DNA from: JAAYCI01 sp964370045
GTDB taxonomy: Bacteria > Bacillota > Clostridia > Oscillospirales > Ruminococcaceae
NCBI GenBank assembly: GCA_964370045.1
Contig: CAYJGZ010000001.1
Span: 278,797-342,796, forward strand
Direction: 5' to 3'
Length of the DNA stretch: 64,000 nucleotides
A program made the translations under genes and the position numbers. The notes below the pieces were generated by a model. It saw only the letters and a list, made by a program, of their open reading frames with translations. It made no database searches and was not told where the DNA came from. Below, one piece after another: positions 42,034 to 50,568 of this stretch (positions are counted from its first letter, which is position 1; the number at the start of each line of letters is the position of its first letter).

Positions 42034-43572
42034 ATGAACAGTGTTATCAAATCTACAAGCTACACATTGGTACATGCCCCCGATATGATTATTCACAACG
42101 GTGCAACGCAGGTTGTTGAGCGCGTGGTGGATGCAAATTCCGAGTATCTTAAAGAGCTGCCAAAGCATATCCGCGCCTTTGATGATGTGTGCGCATATGC
42201 ACCCAACCAAACCTACATCGGCAACATGACACCGGAGGAGCTTGAGGGTGTTGCGGAGCCTTGGTACGAAAACGGCATGAAGGATGCCAGCCGCTACGGA
42301 AAGTACGGCCAGATTATGCCGCAGGATGAGTTCACCCTGCTTATTCAGGCGTGTGATGTTTTCGACCTCGTATTTTTGGATGCGGATTTTGTGAAGCAAA
42401 CAAAGCCGACACTTGCCAAAAACCCTGTTATCACAGAGGATGTGCTGGCAAGAATTAAGGACGGCGTTTCTATAGATGAGATTAAGGCAATGCTTGCAGA
42501 GGGCGGCGAGGGGCTTTACCAGGATGGAAAGCTCATCGGTGTTGTTAAAAAAGGCCATGACATCGACGTAAACCTCACCTCTCACATTCTGCACGAGAAC
42601 CTTGTTTCAAAAGCAACAAGCGTGCTGTCGCTTTTGTGCCTTGTGCAAAGCGAGGGCGTAAACGCAGCGGATATTGACTATGTTATTGATTGTAGCGAAG
42701 AGGCTTGCGGCGACATGAACCAGCGTGGCGGCGGCAACTTTGCAAAGGCGGCGGCGGAGATTGCGGGCCTTGTGAACGCAACAGGCTCGGACACCCGTGG
42801 CTTCTGCGCAGGGCCCACACATGCGCTTATCACAGCGGCCTCGCTCGTAAAGGCGGGTGCGTACAAGTGCGTGGCAATCACAGCGGGCGGCGCTACCGCA
42901 AAGCTGGGCATGAACGGCAAGGACCACGTGAAAAAGGGTATGCCTGTTCTTGAGGACGTGCTGGGCGGCTTCTCCGTTCTTGTCACTGCCAACGACGGCG
43001 TAAGCCCCGAGATTAACCTTGACATCATCGGTCGCCACACGGTGGGCACAGGCTCTTCCCCTCAGGCTGTTATTTCTTCTCTTGTTGCAGAGCCGCTGGA
43101 AAAGAACGGCATGACGATAGCTGATATTGACAAATACAGCGTTGAGATGCAGAATCCCGACGTAACAAAGCCGGCAGGCGCAGGCGATGTGCCCTTGGCA
43201 AACTACAAGATGATTGCGGCACTTGCTGTAAAGCGTGGCGAAATCCAAAAGGCAGACCTTGCAAGCTTCACCAAGGAGCACGGCATGGTGGGCTGGGCAC
43301 CCACACAGGGTCACATCCCCTCGGGTGTTCCGTACATCGGCTTTGCGCTTGAAAAGCTCAAGAGCGGCGACATCAAACGCGTTATGATTGTGGGCAAGGG
43401 CAGCTTGTTCCTCGCCAGAATGACAAACCTCTTTGACGGCGTGTCGGTGGTGCTTCAGCCCAACAGCGGCGAGAGCGCACAGGATGGTGGCGTGTCCGAG
43501 GCCGCCGTGAAGTCCATGATAGCCAAGGCTATGCGTGAGTTTGCACAGAGCTTTGGTGCAGAGGAGGAATAA
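42034..43572 (+). CDS. grdC: Glycine reductase component C, beta subunit (GrdC)
   Basis: 512 residues related to FabH-type condensing enzymes. Component C accepts the carboxymethyl group from the GrdA selenium, forms an acetyl thioester on an enzyme cysteine and releases acetyl phosphate. It shows IDYVIDCSEEACGDMNQRGG and GSDTRGFCAGPTHALI, with a conserved Cys in each. TAAGGATGTAAGGAG is upstream. grdD starts one base after the stop. Confidence 0.95.
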   Translation: MNSVIKSTSYTLVHAPDMIIHNGATQVVERVVDANSEYLKELPKHIRAFDDVCAYAPNQTYIGNMTPEELEGVAEPWYENGMKDASRYGKYGQIMPQDEFTLLIQACDVFDLVFLDADFVKQTKPTLAKNPVITEDVLARIKDGVSIDEIKAMLAEGGEGLYQDGKLIGVVKKGHDIDVNLTSHILHENLVSKATSVLSLLCLVQSEGVNAADIDYVIDCSEEACGDMNQRGGGNFAKAAAEIAGLVNATGSDTRGFCAGPTHALITAASLVKAGAYKCVAITAGGATAKLGMNGKDHVKKGMPVLEDVLGGFSVLVTANDGVSPEINLDIIGRHTVGTGSSPQAVISSLVAEPLEKNGMTIADIDKYSVEMQNPDVTKPAGAGDVPLANYKMIAALAVKRGEIQKADLASFTKEHGMVGWAPTQGHIPSGVPYIGFALEKLKSGDIKRVMIVGKGSLFLARMTNLFDGVSVVLQPNSGESAQDGGVSEAAVKSMIAKAMREFAQSFGAEEE

Positions 43573-43573
43573 T

Positions 43574-44725
43574 ATGTCGCAGAATGCAAAAAAGCTGATT
43601 GCTCGCACGTTTATGGACATTGCAGACGCAATGGAGACGGGCACTTTCGGCAGCGCACCCACAATGGTAATGTGTGGCCTTGGTAGCGAGCTGGGCGAGC
43701 AAAACTGCCTGAACGGTGCGGCCGAGGCGGCAAAACGTGGCGTTAAGGTGTTGTTTATCGGCACGCTTACAGCGCCGGGTGTTGAGACAATTCAGTGTGC
43801 GGATGAGGCCGAGGGCCACAAAATTATGGAGGAAATGCTCAAGAGCAAAAAGGCGGACGGTGCTGTCACAATGCACTATCCGTTCCCCATCGGCGTGTCC
43901 ACAATAGGCCGTGTGGTTGCCCCTGCCAGCGGAAACCCCATGTACCTCGCCGCCACTACGGGCACATCTGCCACCACGCCTGTTGAGGCAATGGTGCGCA
44001 ACGCTATCACGGGCATTGCCACCGCAAAGGCGTGCGGCAACGAAAACCCCACCGTGGGCATCATCAACATAGAGGGTGCACGTGGTGCGGAACGCGTTTT
44101 GAAGAAGCTGGCGGAGAACGGATTCCCCATTAACTTCAGCGCTTCCAAAAGAGCGGACGGCGGCGCAGTGATGCGTGGCAACGACATGCTCATGGGCTCT
44201 GCGGACGTTATGGTGATGGACTCGCTCACCGGCAACCTGTTTTGCAAGGTGTTCAGCTCCTACACCTCGGGCGGCGGCATAGAGACAGCCGGCTGGGGCT
44301 ACGGCCCCGGCATGGGCGATGGCTTTGACGAGCTTGTGCTCATTGTGTCCCGTGCGTCCGGCCCTGCTGTTATTGCAAACGCTCTTTGCTATGGTGCGGA
44401 GCTTGTCAAGGGCGGCTGGAACGACATCAAAAAGAGCCTTATCGCACAGGCGGAAAAAGCGGGTCTTAAAGAGCACCTGCCCTGTAAAAAGACAGAAAAG
44501 CCTGCGGATGCGCCAAAGGCAAAGCCGGTGGAGAAAGAGGTTGTCACCGCCGAGATTACAGGCATCGACGTTATGGATTTGGACGATGCGGTGGCGGCGC
44601 TTGCAGGTGTGGGCATTTATGCGGAAAGTGCTATGGGTTGCACAGGCCCCATGGTGCTCATCAGCGAGAAAAACCACGATACAGCGAGAGCTGAGCTGAT
44701 AAAGGCGGGCTACGTCAGCGAGTAA
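43574..44725 (+). CDS. grdD: Glycine reductase component C, alpha subunit (GrdD)
   Basis: 383 residues related to PlsX-type phosphotransacylases. Together with GrdC it turns the acetyl thioester into acetyl phosphate, from which acetate kinase makes ATP. It shows TLTAPGVETIQCADEAEG, GSADVMVMDSLTGNLFCKVF and a C-terminal domain after a Lys/Pro-rich linker. Start is ATG 43574 after GAGGAGGAATA; an overlapping in-frame start at 43535 is inside grdC and unlikely. Confidence 0.95.
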   Translation: MSQNAKKLIARTFMDIADAMETGTFGSAPTMVMCGLGSELGEQNCLNGAAEAAKRGVKVLFIGTLTAPGVETIQCADEAEGHKIMEEMLKSKKADGAVTMHYPFPIGVSTIGRVVAPASGNPMYLAATTGTSATTPVEAMVRNAITGIATAKACGNENPTVGIINIEGARGAERVLKKLAENGFPINFSASKRADGGAVMRGNDMLMGSADVMVMDSLTGNLFCKVFSSYTSGGGIETAGWGYGPGMGDGFDELVLIVSRASGPAVIANALCYGAELVKGGWNDIKKSLIAQAEKAGLKEHLPCKKTEKPADAPKAKPVEKEVVTAEITGIDVMDLDDAVAALAGVGIYAESAMGCTGPMVLISEKNHDTARAELIKAGYVSE

Positions 44726-44739
44726 TTTTTAAGGAGACA

Positions 44740-44878
44740 TACCTTTGCGATACGGGTAAATCCCTTAATTGAAAAGGGTATGGATAAAAGAGTAGCTTTG
44801 TTTTTTGCATATCCCCCCGCCTACGGCGGGGGGATATGTCGCTTTTTTGGTGCTTAACTAATCACTTTTATGTCTCCA
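44740..44878. repeat. Hairpin-repeat relative (copy D) after grdD
   Basis: A perfect 14-bp hairpin (44808-44821 with 44825-44838, TAC loop) has the same CCCCGCC-NNN-GGCGGGG core as the miniature elements. Outer segments GGAGACATA (44742-44750) and its complement near 44868-44876 are the only trace of terminal repeats, and I see no target duplication. It may be an old, decayed member of the family. A T6 run just after the hairpin could let it end transcription. Confidence 0.55.
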
Positions 44879-44898
44879 CTTACATTGAAAATAACAAG

Positions 44899-44930
44899 GC
44901 GGCAACACCACAGCGGTGTTGCCGCTTTTT
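44899..44930 (+). terminator. Terminator after the rightward grd arm
   Basis: GCGGCAACACC (44899-44909) pairs perfectly with 44915-44925, 5-nt loop, followed by T5ATTT on the plus strand. It ends the grdA/grdC/grdD transcript before selA. Confidence 0.88.
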
Positions 44931-45078
44931 ATTTGTACAACGTAAAATAAATCTGCATCTCCCCACTTTAATGATAGCGAGTTTTGTGCTATTATTTACA
45001 GTAGAGTTTACTTTGAAAAATTGCATTTTGCGATGAGAATTACAGATGCATCACCCTAAAAAAATGAGGTAAAAAAAC

Positions 45079-46458
45079 ATGACAAAACAGGATTTGTTGC
45101 GCAAACTGCCACAGGTGGATTTGGTGCTGAAACAGCAGTGCTTAAAGGACGAGAGTGTTGCGCTTTGCACACCTGCCGCACGTCATGTTTTGGATAATCT
45201 GCGCAGTGAAATTTTGGCGGAAACAGTATGCGAAGTGCCGCCGGTAGAAAAGATAGCCGCCGAGGTGCACAAGATTGTTGTGAAGAAAATGCGGCCAAAC
45301 TTGCGCCATGTGGTAAACGCAACGGGCGTGGTACTGCACACGAATATGGGCAGGGCGCTTATGTCCAAGGAGGCGGCGAAGGCGGCATATGATGTAGCTA
45401 TGCACTATTCTAACCTTGAGTTTGATGTTGAAAGCGGCACACGTGGCTCTCGATATACGCACGTGGAGCAGCTGTTACAGCAGCTCACGGGCGCTGAGGC
45501 GGCACTGGTGGTGAACAACAATGCCGCCGCCGTCATGCTTATTTTGAGCGAAATAGCGGGAGGCAAGCAGGTTGTCGTCTCACGTGGGGAGCTGGTGGAG
45601 ATTGGCGGCTCTTTCCGTGTGCCCGACGTGATGGAGCACAGCGGCGCAAAGCTGTGCGAGGTAGGCACCACCAACAAAACCCACCTGCACGACTACGAGC
45701 ATGCGATATGCGAGGAGACGGCGGCGCTCATGCGAGTGCACACCAGCAACTATAAAATTGTCGGCTTTACGCAAAGTGTGCCGCTAAATGAGCTTGCACA
45801 GCTGGGGCAAAAGCACGGCCTTGTGGTGATAGATGACCTTGGTAGCGGCGCGGTAAGCGACCTTTCGCAGCTGGGCATAAGCGAGCCACACATAAGCCAA
45901 AGCGTGCAGAGCGGTGCGGATATTATAAGCTTTTCGGGTGATAAGCTTTTTGGCGGCCCGCAGGCAGGCATCATCATCGGCAAAAAGATTTACATAGAGC
46001 GTCTTAAAAAGAGCCAGCTTTTGCGTGCGCTTCGTGTGGATAAAATGTGCCTTGCAGCGCTGGAAGTTACGCTTAGGCAGTACATACAAGAAAAAGATGT
46101 GCACAGCGTGTTGCCTGTTTTGCGCATGATTTCAGAGCAACCGCATGAGCTAATGCTACGTGCAAAGGCACTGCACAAGGCACTTTCGGACATGGGCATC
46201 CCCTGCAAAATAGTCAACACGCAAAACGAGGTGGGCGGCGGCTCTGCGCCTGCGGTGTACACGCCCTCCTACGCTGTGGCGGTATTGCCCGAAAAGCTAT
46301 CGCCAAATGCGCTGGAAAAGGCACTGCGAGAGGGCGACACACCCGTAATCGGGCGCATAAACGAGGGGAAGTACCTCTTGGATGTGCGCACTGTTGCGGA
46401 GCACGAAGTGGCTACCATTGCGGGCGAAATGGCCAAAGTTGGGGGGCTGTGCTTGTGA
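45079..46458 (+). CDS. selA: L-seryl-tRNA(Sec) selenium transferase
   Basis: 459 residues, a PLP enzyme that converts Ser-tRNA(Sec) to selenocysteinyl-tRNA using selenophosphate. It shows the N-terminal tRNA-binding helices, TGVVLHTNMGRALMSKEAA (about 81-99), and the PLP lysine in SFSGDKLFGGPQAGII. Length is normal. GAGGT precedes the ATG. Its placement after the grd genes and before selB links selenocysteine synthesis to its two local consumers. Confidence 0.96.
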   Translation: MTKQDLLRKLPQVDLVLKQQCLKDESVALCTPAARHVLDNLRSEILAETVCEVPPVEKIAAEVHKIVVKKMRPNLRHVVNATGVVLHTNMGRALMSKEAAKAAYDVAMHYSNLEFDVESGTRGSRYTHVEQLLQQLTGAEAALVVNNNAAAVMLILSEIAGGKQVVVSRGELVEIGGSFRVPDVMEHSGAKLCEVGTTNKTHLHDYEHAICEETAALMRVHTSNYKIVGFTQSVPLNELAQLGQKHGLVVIDDLGSGAVSDLSQLGISEPHISQSVQSGADIISFSGDKLFGGPQAGIIIGKKIYIERLKKSQLLRALRVDKMCLAALEVTLRQYIQEKDVHSVLPVLRMISEQPHELMLRAKALHKALSDMGIPCKIVNTQNEVGGGSAPAVYTPSYAVAVLPEKLSPNALEKALREGDTPVIGRINEGKYLLDVRTVAEHEVATIAGEMAKVGGLCL

Positions 46459-48356
46459 AAAATGTCATAATAGGAACGGCAGGCCATGTGGACCACGGCA
46501 AAACACAGCTGATAAAGGCACTCACAGGCATAGACACCGACAGGCTGGCGGAGGAGCAAAAGCGTGGCATCACTATCGAGGTGGGCTATGCGTATGTGGA
46601 CCTCGGCTTTGAAAATCCTGTGGGCATTGTGGATGTTCCGGGGCACGAGCGTTTCATTAAAAACATGCTTGCGGGCGCAGGCGGTGTGGACGTGGCGATG
46701 CTCATAGTTGCGGCGGACGAGGGCTTTATGCCACAGACAATAGAGCACCTCGACATCCTGCGTATGCTAAATATTCATCATGGTGTCGTTGTTATTACCA
46801 AGACGGACCTCGTAGACGACGAGTGGGTGGGCATGATACGGGAGGATGTTGCCACACGAGTGGAAGGGTGCTTTTTGGAGAATGCGCCCGTCTGCGAGGT
46901 GTCCTCACGCACAGGAAAAGGCATAGAGGAGCTTAAAGACACACTGCGCAGTATTATTGAGCAGGCGGAAAATAAAAACCTCAACAAGCCGTTTCGCCTG
47001 CCTGTGGACAGGGTGTTTTCGTCGGTTGGCTTTGGCACAATCATCACAGGTACGCTAATTGAGGGTAGCCTGCACAAGGACGATAAGCTCACCATATACC
47101 CCTCGGAGCTTGAGGCTCGTGTGCGAAACTTGCAGGTTCACAGCAGACCTGCAGACGTAGCATATGCAGGTCAGCGTGTGGCGGTGAACATTGCGGGCGT
47201 AAAAAAAGAGGACATATCCAAAGGTGATGTTTTGGCACAGCCGGCTTCTATGCAAAACGCACAGCTGATAGATGTGAAAATAACGCTTATTAAAAACACC
47301 TCGCGCAGGATAAAAAACAACGACATGGTGCACTTTTATCACGGTGCGAGGGCGATGCTATGCCGTGTGCGCCTTTTGGATGTAAACGAGGTGAGGGCAG
47401 GGGAGAGCTGCTACGCTCAGCTTCGTCTTGCAGAGTCGCTCGCATCCAAGGCAAAGGACTGCTTTGTGGTGCGCTTTTACTCGCCTGCCGAGACGATAGG
47501 CGGCGGCGTGATAATAAACCCAAACGCACGGATGCTGCGCCGCAAGCGGGCGGAAACTATGGAATACTTTGCGGTACAGGAAAAAGGCTCTATCGAGGAC
47601 ATCCTGTGCGAGGCGCTGGGCAAGCTGGGCGAGAGCCTACAGCCTGTGGGCGATGCGTACAAGGCACTGGGCCTGCAAAAGGAGGAGTTTCAGCGCCTTG
47701 TGCAAAAGCTAACAGAGCAGGAGCGCCTGATAAACTGCGGCAAAGACAGGTACTTAACGGATGACAACCTCGACTTTTTCTCCCAAAAGCTGATAAAGAT
47801 GCTCGAAGAGTTTCACAAGAGCTATCCGCTTTTGGGGGGCATGGGCAGGGAGGAGGTGCGCCAGCGCCTGTTTTCTGTGCTGGATGCGGCCGCCGGGGAG
47901 GCACTTGTTGAGCGGCTGGTGCAGTATGAGGGCATTGGGGAGGCAAACGGCTTTGTAAAATGCGCAGACTTTGAGCCAAAATATACAGAGCGACGCAAAA
48001 AACTAAAGGAGGAAATCCTGCAAACCTACAAAAAGGCAGGCATAGAAAGCCCTACGCTAGCGGACCTGCTCGCAGGCTATCAGCCTAAAGAAGCATCGGA
48101 TGTGAAACAGCTGGTGCAGGTACTCATAGCAGAAAAGCACCTGCAGGTGTTGGGCGATGGGCTGTATATGGACAGAGAGTTTTACGACCATGCGGTGGAG
48201 AGCTCAAGAGCGCAGTGGGCAAGCAAAGCACCCATGAGCCTTGCGGATTTTCGGGATAAGTGGAAAACCTCACGCAAGTATGCGCTGGCGCTGTTAGAGC
48301 ACCTGGATGCAGCGAAAATAACAAAAAAAGAGGGAGATACGCGCGTTTGGTTGTGA
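46455..48356 (+). CDS. selB: Selenocysteine-specific elongation factor SelB
   Basis: 633 residues. The GTPase domain has GTAGHVDHGKT, RGITIEVGY, DVPGHE and TKTD; C-terminal winged-helix repeats (about 380-633) bind the SECIS hairpin of selenoprotein mRNAs. It delivers Sec-tRNA(Sec) to UGA codons in grdA and grdB. GTG 46455 overlaps the selA stop (GTGA), indicating translational coupling; GTG 46449 is two codons upstream. Confidence 0.96.
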   Translation: MKNVIIGTAGHVDHGKTQLIKALTGIDTDRLAEEQKRGITIEVGYAYVDLGFENPVGIVDVPGHERFIKNMLAGAGGVDVAMLIVAADEGFMPQTIEHLDILRMLNIHHGVVVITKTDLVDDEWVGMIREDVATRVEGCFLENAPVCEVSSRTGKGIEELKDTLRSIIEQAENKNLNKPFRLPVDRVFSSVGFGTIITGTLIEGSLHKDDKLTIYPSELEARVRNLQVHSRPADVAYAGQRVAVNIAGVKKEDISKGDVLAQPASMQNAQLIDVKITLIKNTSRRIKNNDMVHFYHGARAMLCRVRLLDVNEVRAGESCYAQLRLAESLASKAKDCFVVRFYSPAETIGGGVIINPNARMLRRKRAETMEYFAVQEKGSIEDILCEALGKLGESLQPVGDAYKALGLQKEEFQRLVQKLTEQERLINCGKDRYLTDDNLDFFSQKLIKMLEEFHKSYPLLGGMGREEVRQRLFSVLDAAAGEALVERLVQYEGIGEANGFVKCADFEPKYTERRKKLKEEILQTYKKAGIESPTLADLLAGYQPKEASDVKQLVQVLIAEKHLQVLGDGLYMDREFYDHAVESSRAQWASKAPMSLADFRDKWKTSRKYALALLEHLDAAKITKKEGDTRVWL

Positions 48357-48477
48357 TAACAGCACTAATATTCTCTAAAAAGCAGAAACAACATATTTTG
48401 CGCATATAATAGGTATAAATATGTGTATTGTGCAGAGCGGTGCTTGGTTTAGCACATAGATGTGCGTAAAAATTTAG

Positions 48478-48600
48478 TGGGTGGACATGCAGAGACAGTA
48501 TGGAATACGTTAAGTGCGAGAAGAGAAAGGTATATCCCCCCCGCCGCAGGCGGGGGGGATATACCAAAAAATAAACCGCCACTTTTGTTTATAACCAAAC
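48478..48600. repeat. Hairpin-repeat relative (copy E) before selC
   Basis: A perfect 17-bp hairpin (48529-48545 with 48549-48565, GCA loop) preceded by a segment resembling the left arm of copy A (GTGGACA, then GAATACGTTAAGTG). The right arm is degraded and I see no target duplication. It lies between selB and the selC promoter. Confidence 0.6.
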
Positions 48601-48629
48601 TTTACAATCACTTGGTTTTGTAGTACAAT
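48601..48629 (+). promoter_or_regulatory. selC promoter
   Basis: TTTACA (48601-48606) and TACAAT (48624-48629) are 17 bp apart, 13 bp upstream of the tRNA 5' end. Confidence 0.7.
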
Positions 48630-48642
48630 TAACGTAGTATAT

Positions 48643-48740
48643 GGGAGCAGAAGGGTTTCTGGTGTGCCCCGCGGTCTTCAAAACCGATGTGAGGGGTTAA
48701 TAGCTTCTCAGGTGGGTTCGATTCCCACATGTTCCCGCCA
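48643..48740 (+). tRNA. selC: tRNA-Sec (anticodon UCA)
   Basis: A 98-nt tRNA with selenocysteine-tRNA features: anticodon TCA within GCGGTCTTCAAAACCG, a long variable arm, a T arm with GGGTTCGATTCCC, an extended acceptor stem starting GGGAGCAG, and an encoded CCA at the 3' end. It is read by SelB at UGA codons. It completes a selA-selB-selC block; selD must lie elsewhere. Confidence 0.95.
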
Positions 48741-48751
48741 TTAGTGTAAGT

Positions 48752-48850
48752 TTGTTTTTTTAGTATACCCCTGCCGTAGGCGGGGGTATACCGCATTTTT
48801 GGGCTTAACGTAGAGAGTTTCACCTATAAATTAACGCCATGTATCCACAC
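48752..48850. repeat. Hairpin-repeat relative (copy F) after selC
   Basis: Hairpin 48763-48775 with 48779-48791 (13 bp, one G-T pair, GTA loop), in the opposite orientation to copy E. Its right flank (complement begins GTGTGGATACATGG, with ACGTTAAGC further in) resembles the left flank of copy E. selC is therefore bracketed by two related elements. Confidence 0.5.
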
Positions 48851-48852
48851 AT

Positions 48853-48884
48853 AAAAAGTCCACCGCCTATGCGGTGGACTTTTT
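48853..48884. terminator. Terminator of the GT-C-like gene
   Basis: A perfect 14-bp stem (48853-48866 with 48871-48884) with a CTAT loop; runs of A and T on either side allow action on both strands. It follows the minus-strand gene ending at 48913. Confidence 0.85.
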
Positions 48885-48912
48885 GCGCAGTTATCAGCAG
48901 TGACGATACTAT

Positions 48913-50325
48913 CTAAACCACCCCGAGTGAGTTGAGCAGCTCAAATGTGGCAGGCACTAACCAAAACAGCACAAGCCCTATGGCGAAAATGCAGTACAGC
49001 GAGGTTTTGTAGGAGAAATTATCAAAGTCTGCTTTGGCGGACAGCCTGTCCGAAAGGCTGATGTTCTTAAAGGGAAACTTGAAAATAAGATGCGCAAAAA
49101 TCCCTGCCGCAAAGCAGGCGGACACAATGCCGTCAAAAAAGGGTATGTTGCTCAAAAACAGCGGATGAATGTAAGTGGCATTTTCATTTGCGGTGAGGAG
49201 AAACTCCGAAGATACACTAAGCGCCCCGCCAAAAAATATACCCACGCCGAAATGCGAGGAAAACTCCCTAAAGCAGGTCATAAAAAAGCCGAAGCATAGT
49301 GCAATATCTATATACCAGTAGACGTGCTTGTTCTTTTGCAGGAAGGTGGTGATTACCAAAAATGGCACAAGCATAATAAGCCACTGCGGGTGCCAGTACA
49401 TGCCCACGAACAAAAGTGCGTACACAGCCATCGGGAGGTACACAGTGAGGTAGGGCAGGTTTTCTTTGTTTGAATAAAAGTACGCAAACACGCAGATTAA
49501 GGCGTATAAAAACAAAAACACAGGTATCGGCGCAAGCGCTGTGGGGAACACTGTGGCGAGAACACGCTCAAACATCAGCCGTGTGAAGCCGTTGGCGTCG
49601 GGCGCTCTGCCAAAGTACAATAGTGTCGTAGGTATGTACAGCCATAGGGTTATGAGAGCATATTTTGCGATATGCAGGAGCTTTTTGTTTTTTAGCAGTA
49701 GCAGGGGGATGAAAGCCAGCAGCGAAAAAAACTTGAACACAACGCTTGCCCCCATCAAGAGGGAAAACTTCGTCATATCGCCTTTTATATAGTAGAGCAG
49801 AGACCATAGCATAAAGAATAGGCAAAGCGTGTCGTACTGTCCCATGACCATAGGTGAGAAAAATGCGATGGGGTTGAAAAGAAAAAACAGCGCTGCAATG
49901 AGCGAAAGCTTGTCCGACAGCCCAAGCCTTTGGCAGATAAGCTTTACCATGTAGCCACAGCCCACAAAAAATGCCACTGATAAAAGCTTTGTCCACAGCA
50001 CAAGCACCTGCGAGGCGATAGCCACCGAGAAAATCTTGGAAAAAGCAAAGAGGGGCAGCTGCCATATGCCGAAAATTAGGTAGGTCAAAATATTGTAGTT
50101 TGCGTAGTTTGTATAGTACAAGTCGAGCGGACGAGACTGCACGTAAGCGTAAAAGTCAAGAACATTTCCGCTGAATATACTATCCAAAAAAATATAGCTG
50201 TGGTTTGCGGTTTCCACAATATCTTGGTGGGAAGTGAGCAGGAAGACGGCCAGAAAAAACACGCCCCACAATATGATTTCGAATTTTTTGAAGCTTAGGT
50301 TTTCGCTTAGTTTTGTGTTTGTCAT
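48913..50325 (-). CDS. Multispanning GT-C-like membrane protein
   Basis: 470 residues with about eleven to twelve predicted membrane helices. A first extracytoplasmic loop rich in acidic and aromatic residues (FYAYVQSRPLDLYYTNYANY) and GQYDTLCLFFMLWSLLYY recall GT-C-fold glycosyltransferases that use lipid-linked sugars. The exact activity cannot be named. GGGGAGC precedes the ATG. No sugar-modification genes are adjacent, so it probably acts alone. Confidence 0.6.
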   Translation of the reverse strand: MTNTKLSENLSFKKFEIILWGVFFLAVFLLTSHQDIVETANHSYIFLDSIFSGNVLDFYAYVQSRPLDLYYTNYANYNILTYLIFGIWQLPLFAFSKIFSVAIASQVLVLWTKLLSVAFFVGCGYMVKLICQRLGLSDKLSLIAALFFLFNPIAFFSPMVMGQYDTLCLFFMLWSLLYYIKGDMTKFSLLMGASVVFKFFSLLAFIPLLLLKNKKLLHIAKYALITLWLYIPTTLLYFGRAPDANGFTRLMFERVLATVFPTALAPIPVFLFLYALICVFAYFYSNKENLPYLTVYLPMAVYALLFVGMYWHPQWLIMLVPFLVITTFLQKNKHVYWYIDIALCFGFFMTCFREFSSHFGVGIFFGGALSVSSEFLLTANENATYIHPLFLSNIPFFDGIVSACFAAGIFAHLIFKFPFKNISLSDRLSAKADFDNFSYKTSLYCIFAIGLVLFWLVPATFELLNSLGVV

Positions 50326-50482
50326 TTTTGCTCCCCGATATGTTTATGTGTAGCGGACACAGGCACTGCTCGCGCAAAATTATAAATATCTACCTTTACC
50401 GAAATACTTTACCACAATTTTAGAAATCACGAAAGATATATCATGGAAAGTTTTCAAACATATATAGCAGTTTATCTGATGC

Positions 50483-50520
50483 ACAAATAAATCCCTCGTT
50501 GAAACGAGAGATTTATTTGT
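50483..50520 (-). terminator. Terminator of the GGDEF/EAL sensor gene
   Basis: Stem 50483-50499 with 50504-50520: 17 bp, one mismatch, 4-nt loop. It lies about 50 bp past the stop of the minus-strand gene. The T tract is weak. Confidence 0.6.
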
Positions 50521-50568
50521 AGTAATATCCAAGAGCAAGAAACACCTGCAAAACTTAAAATATGAGTT

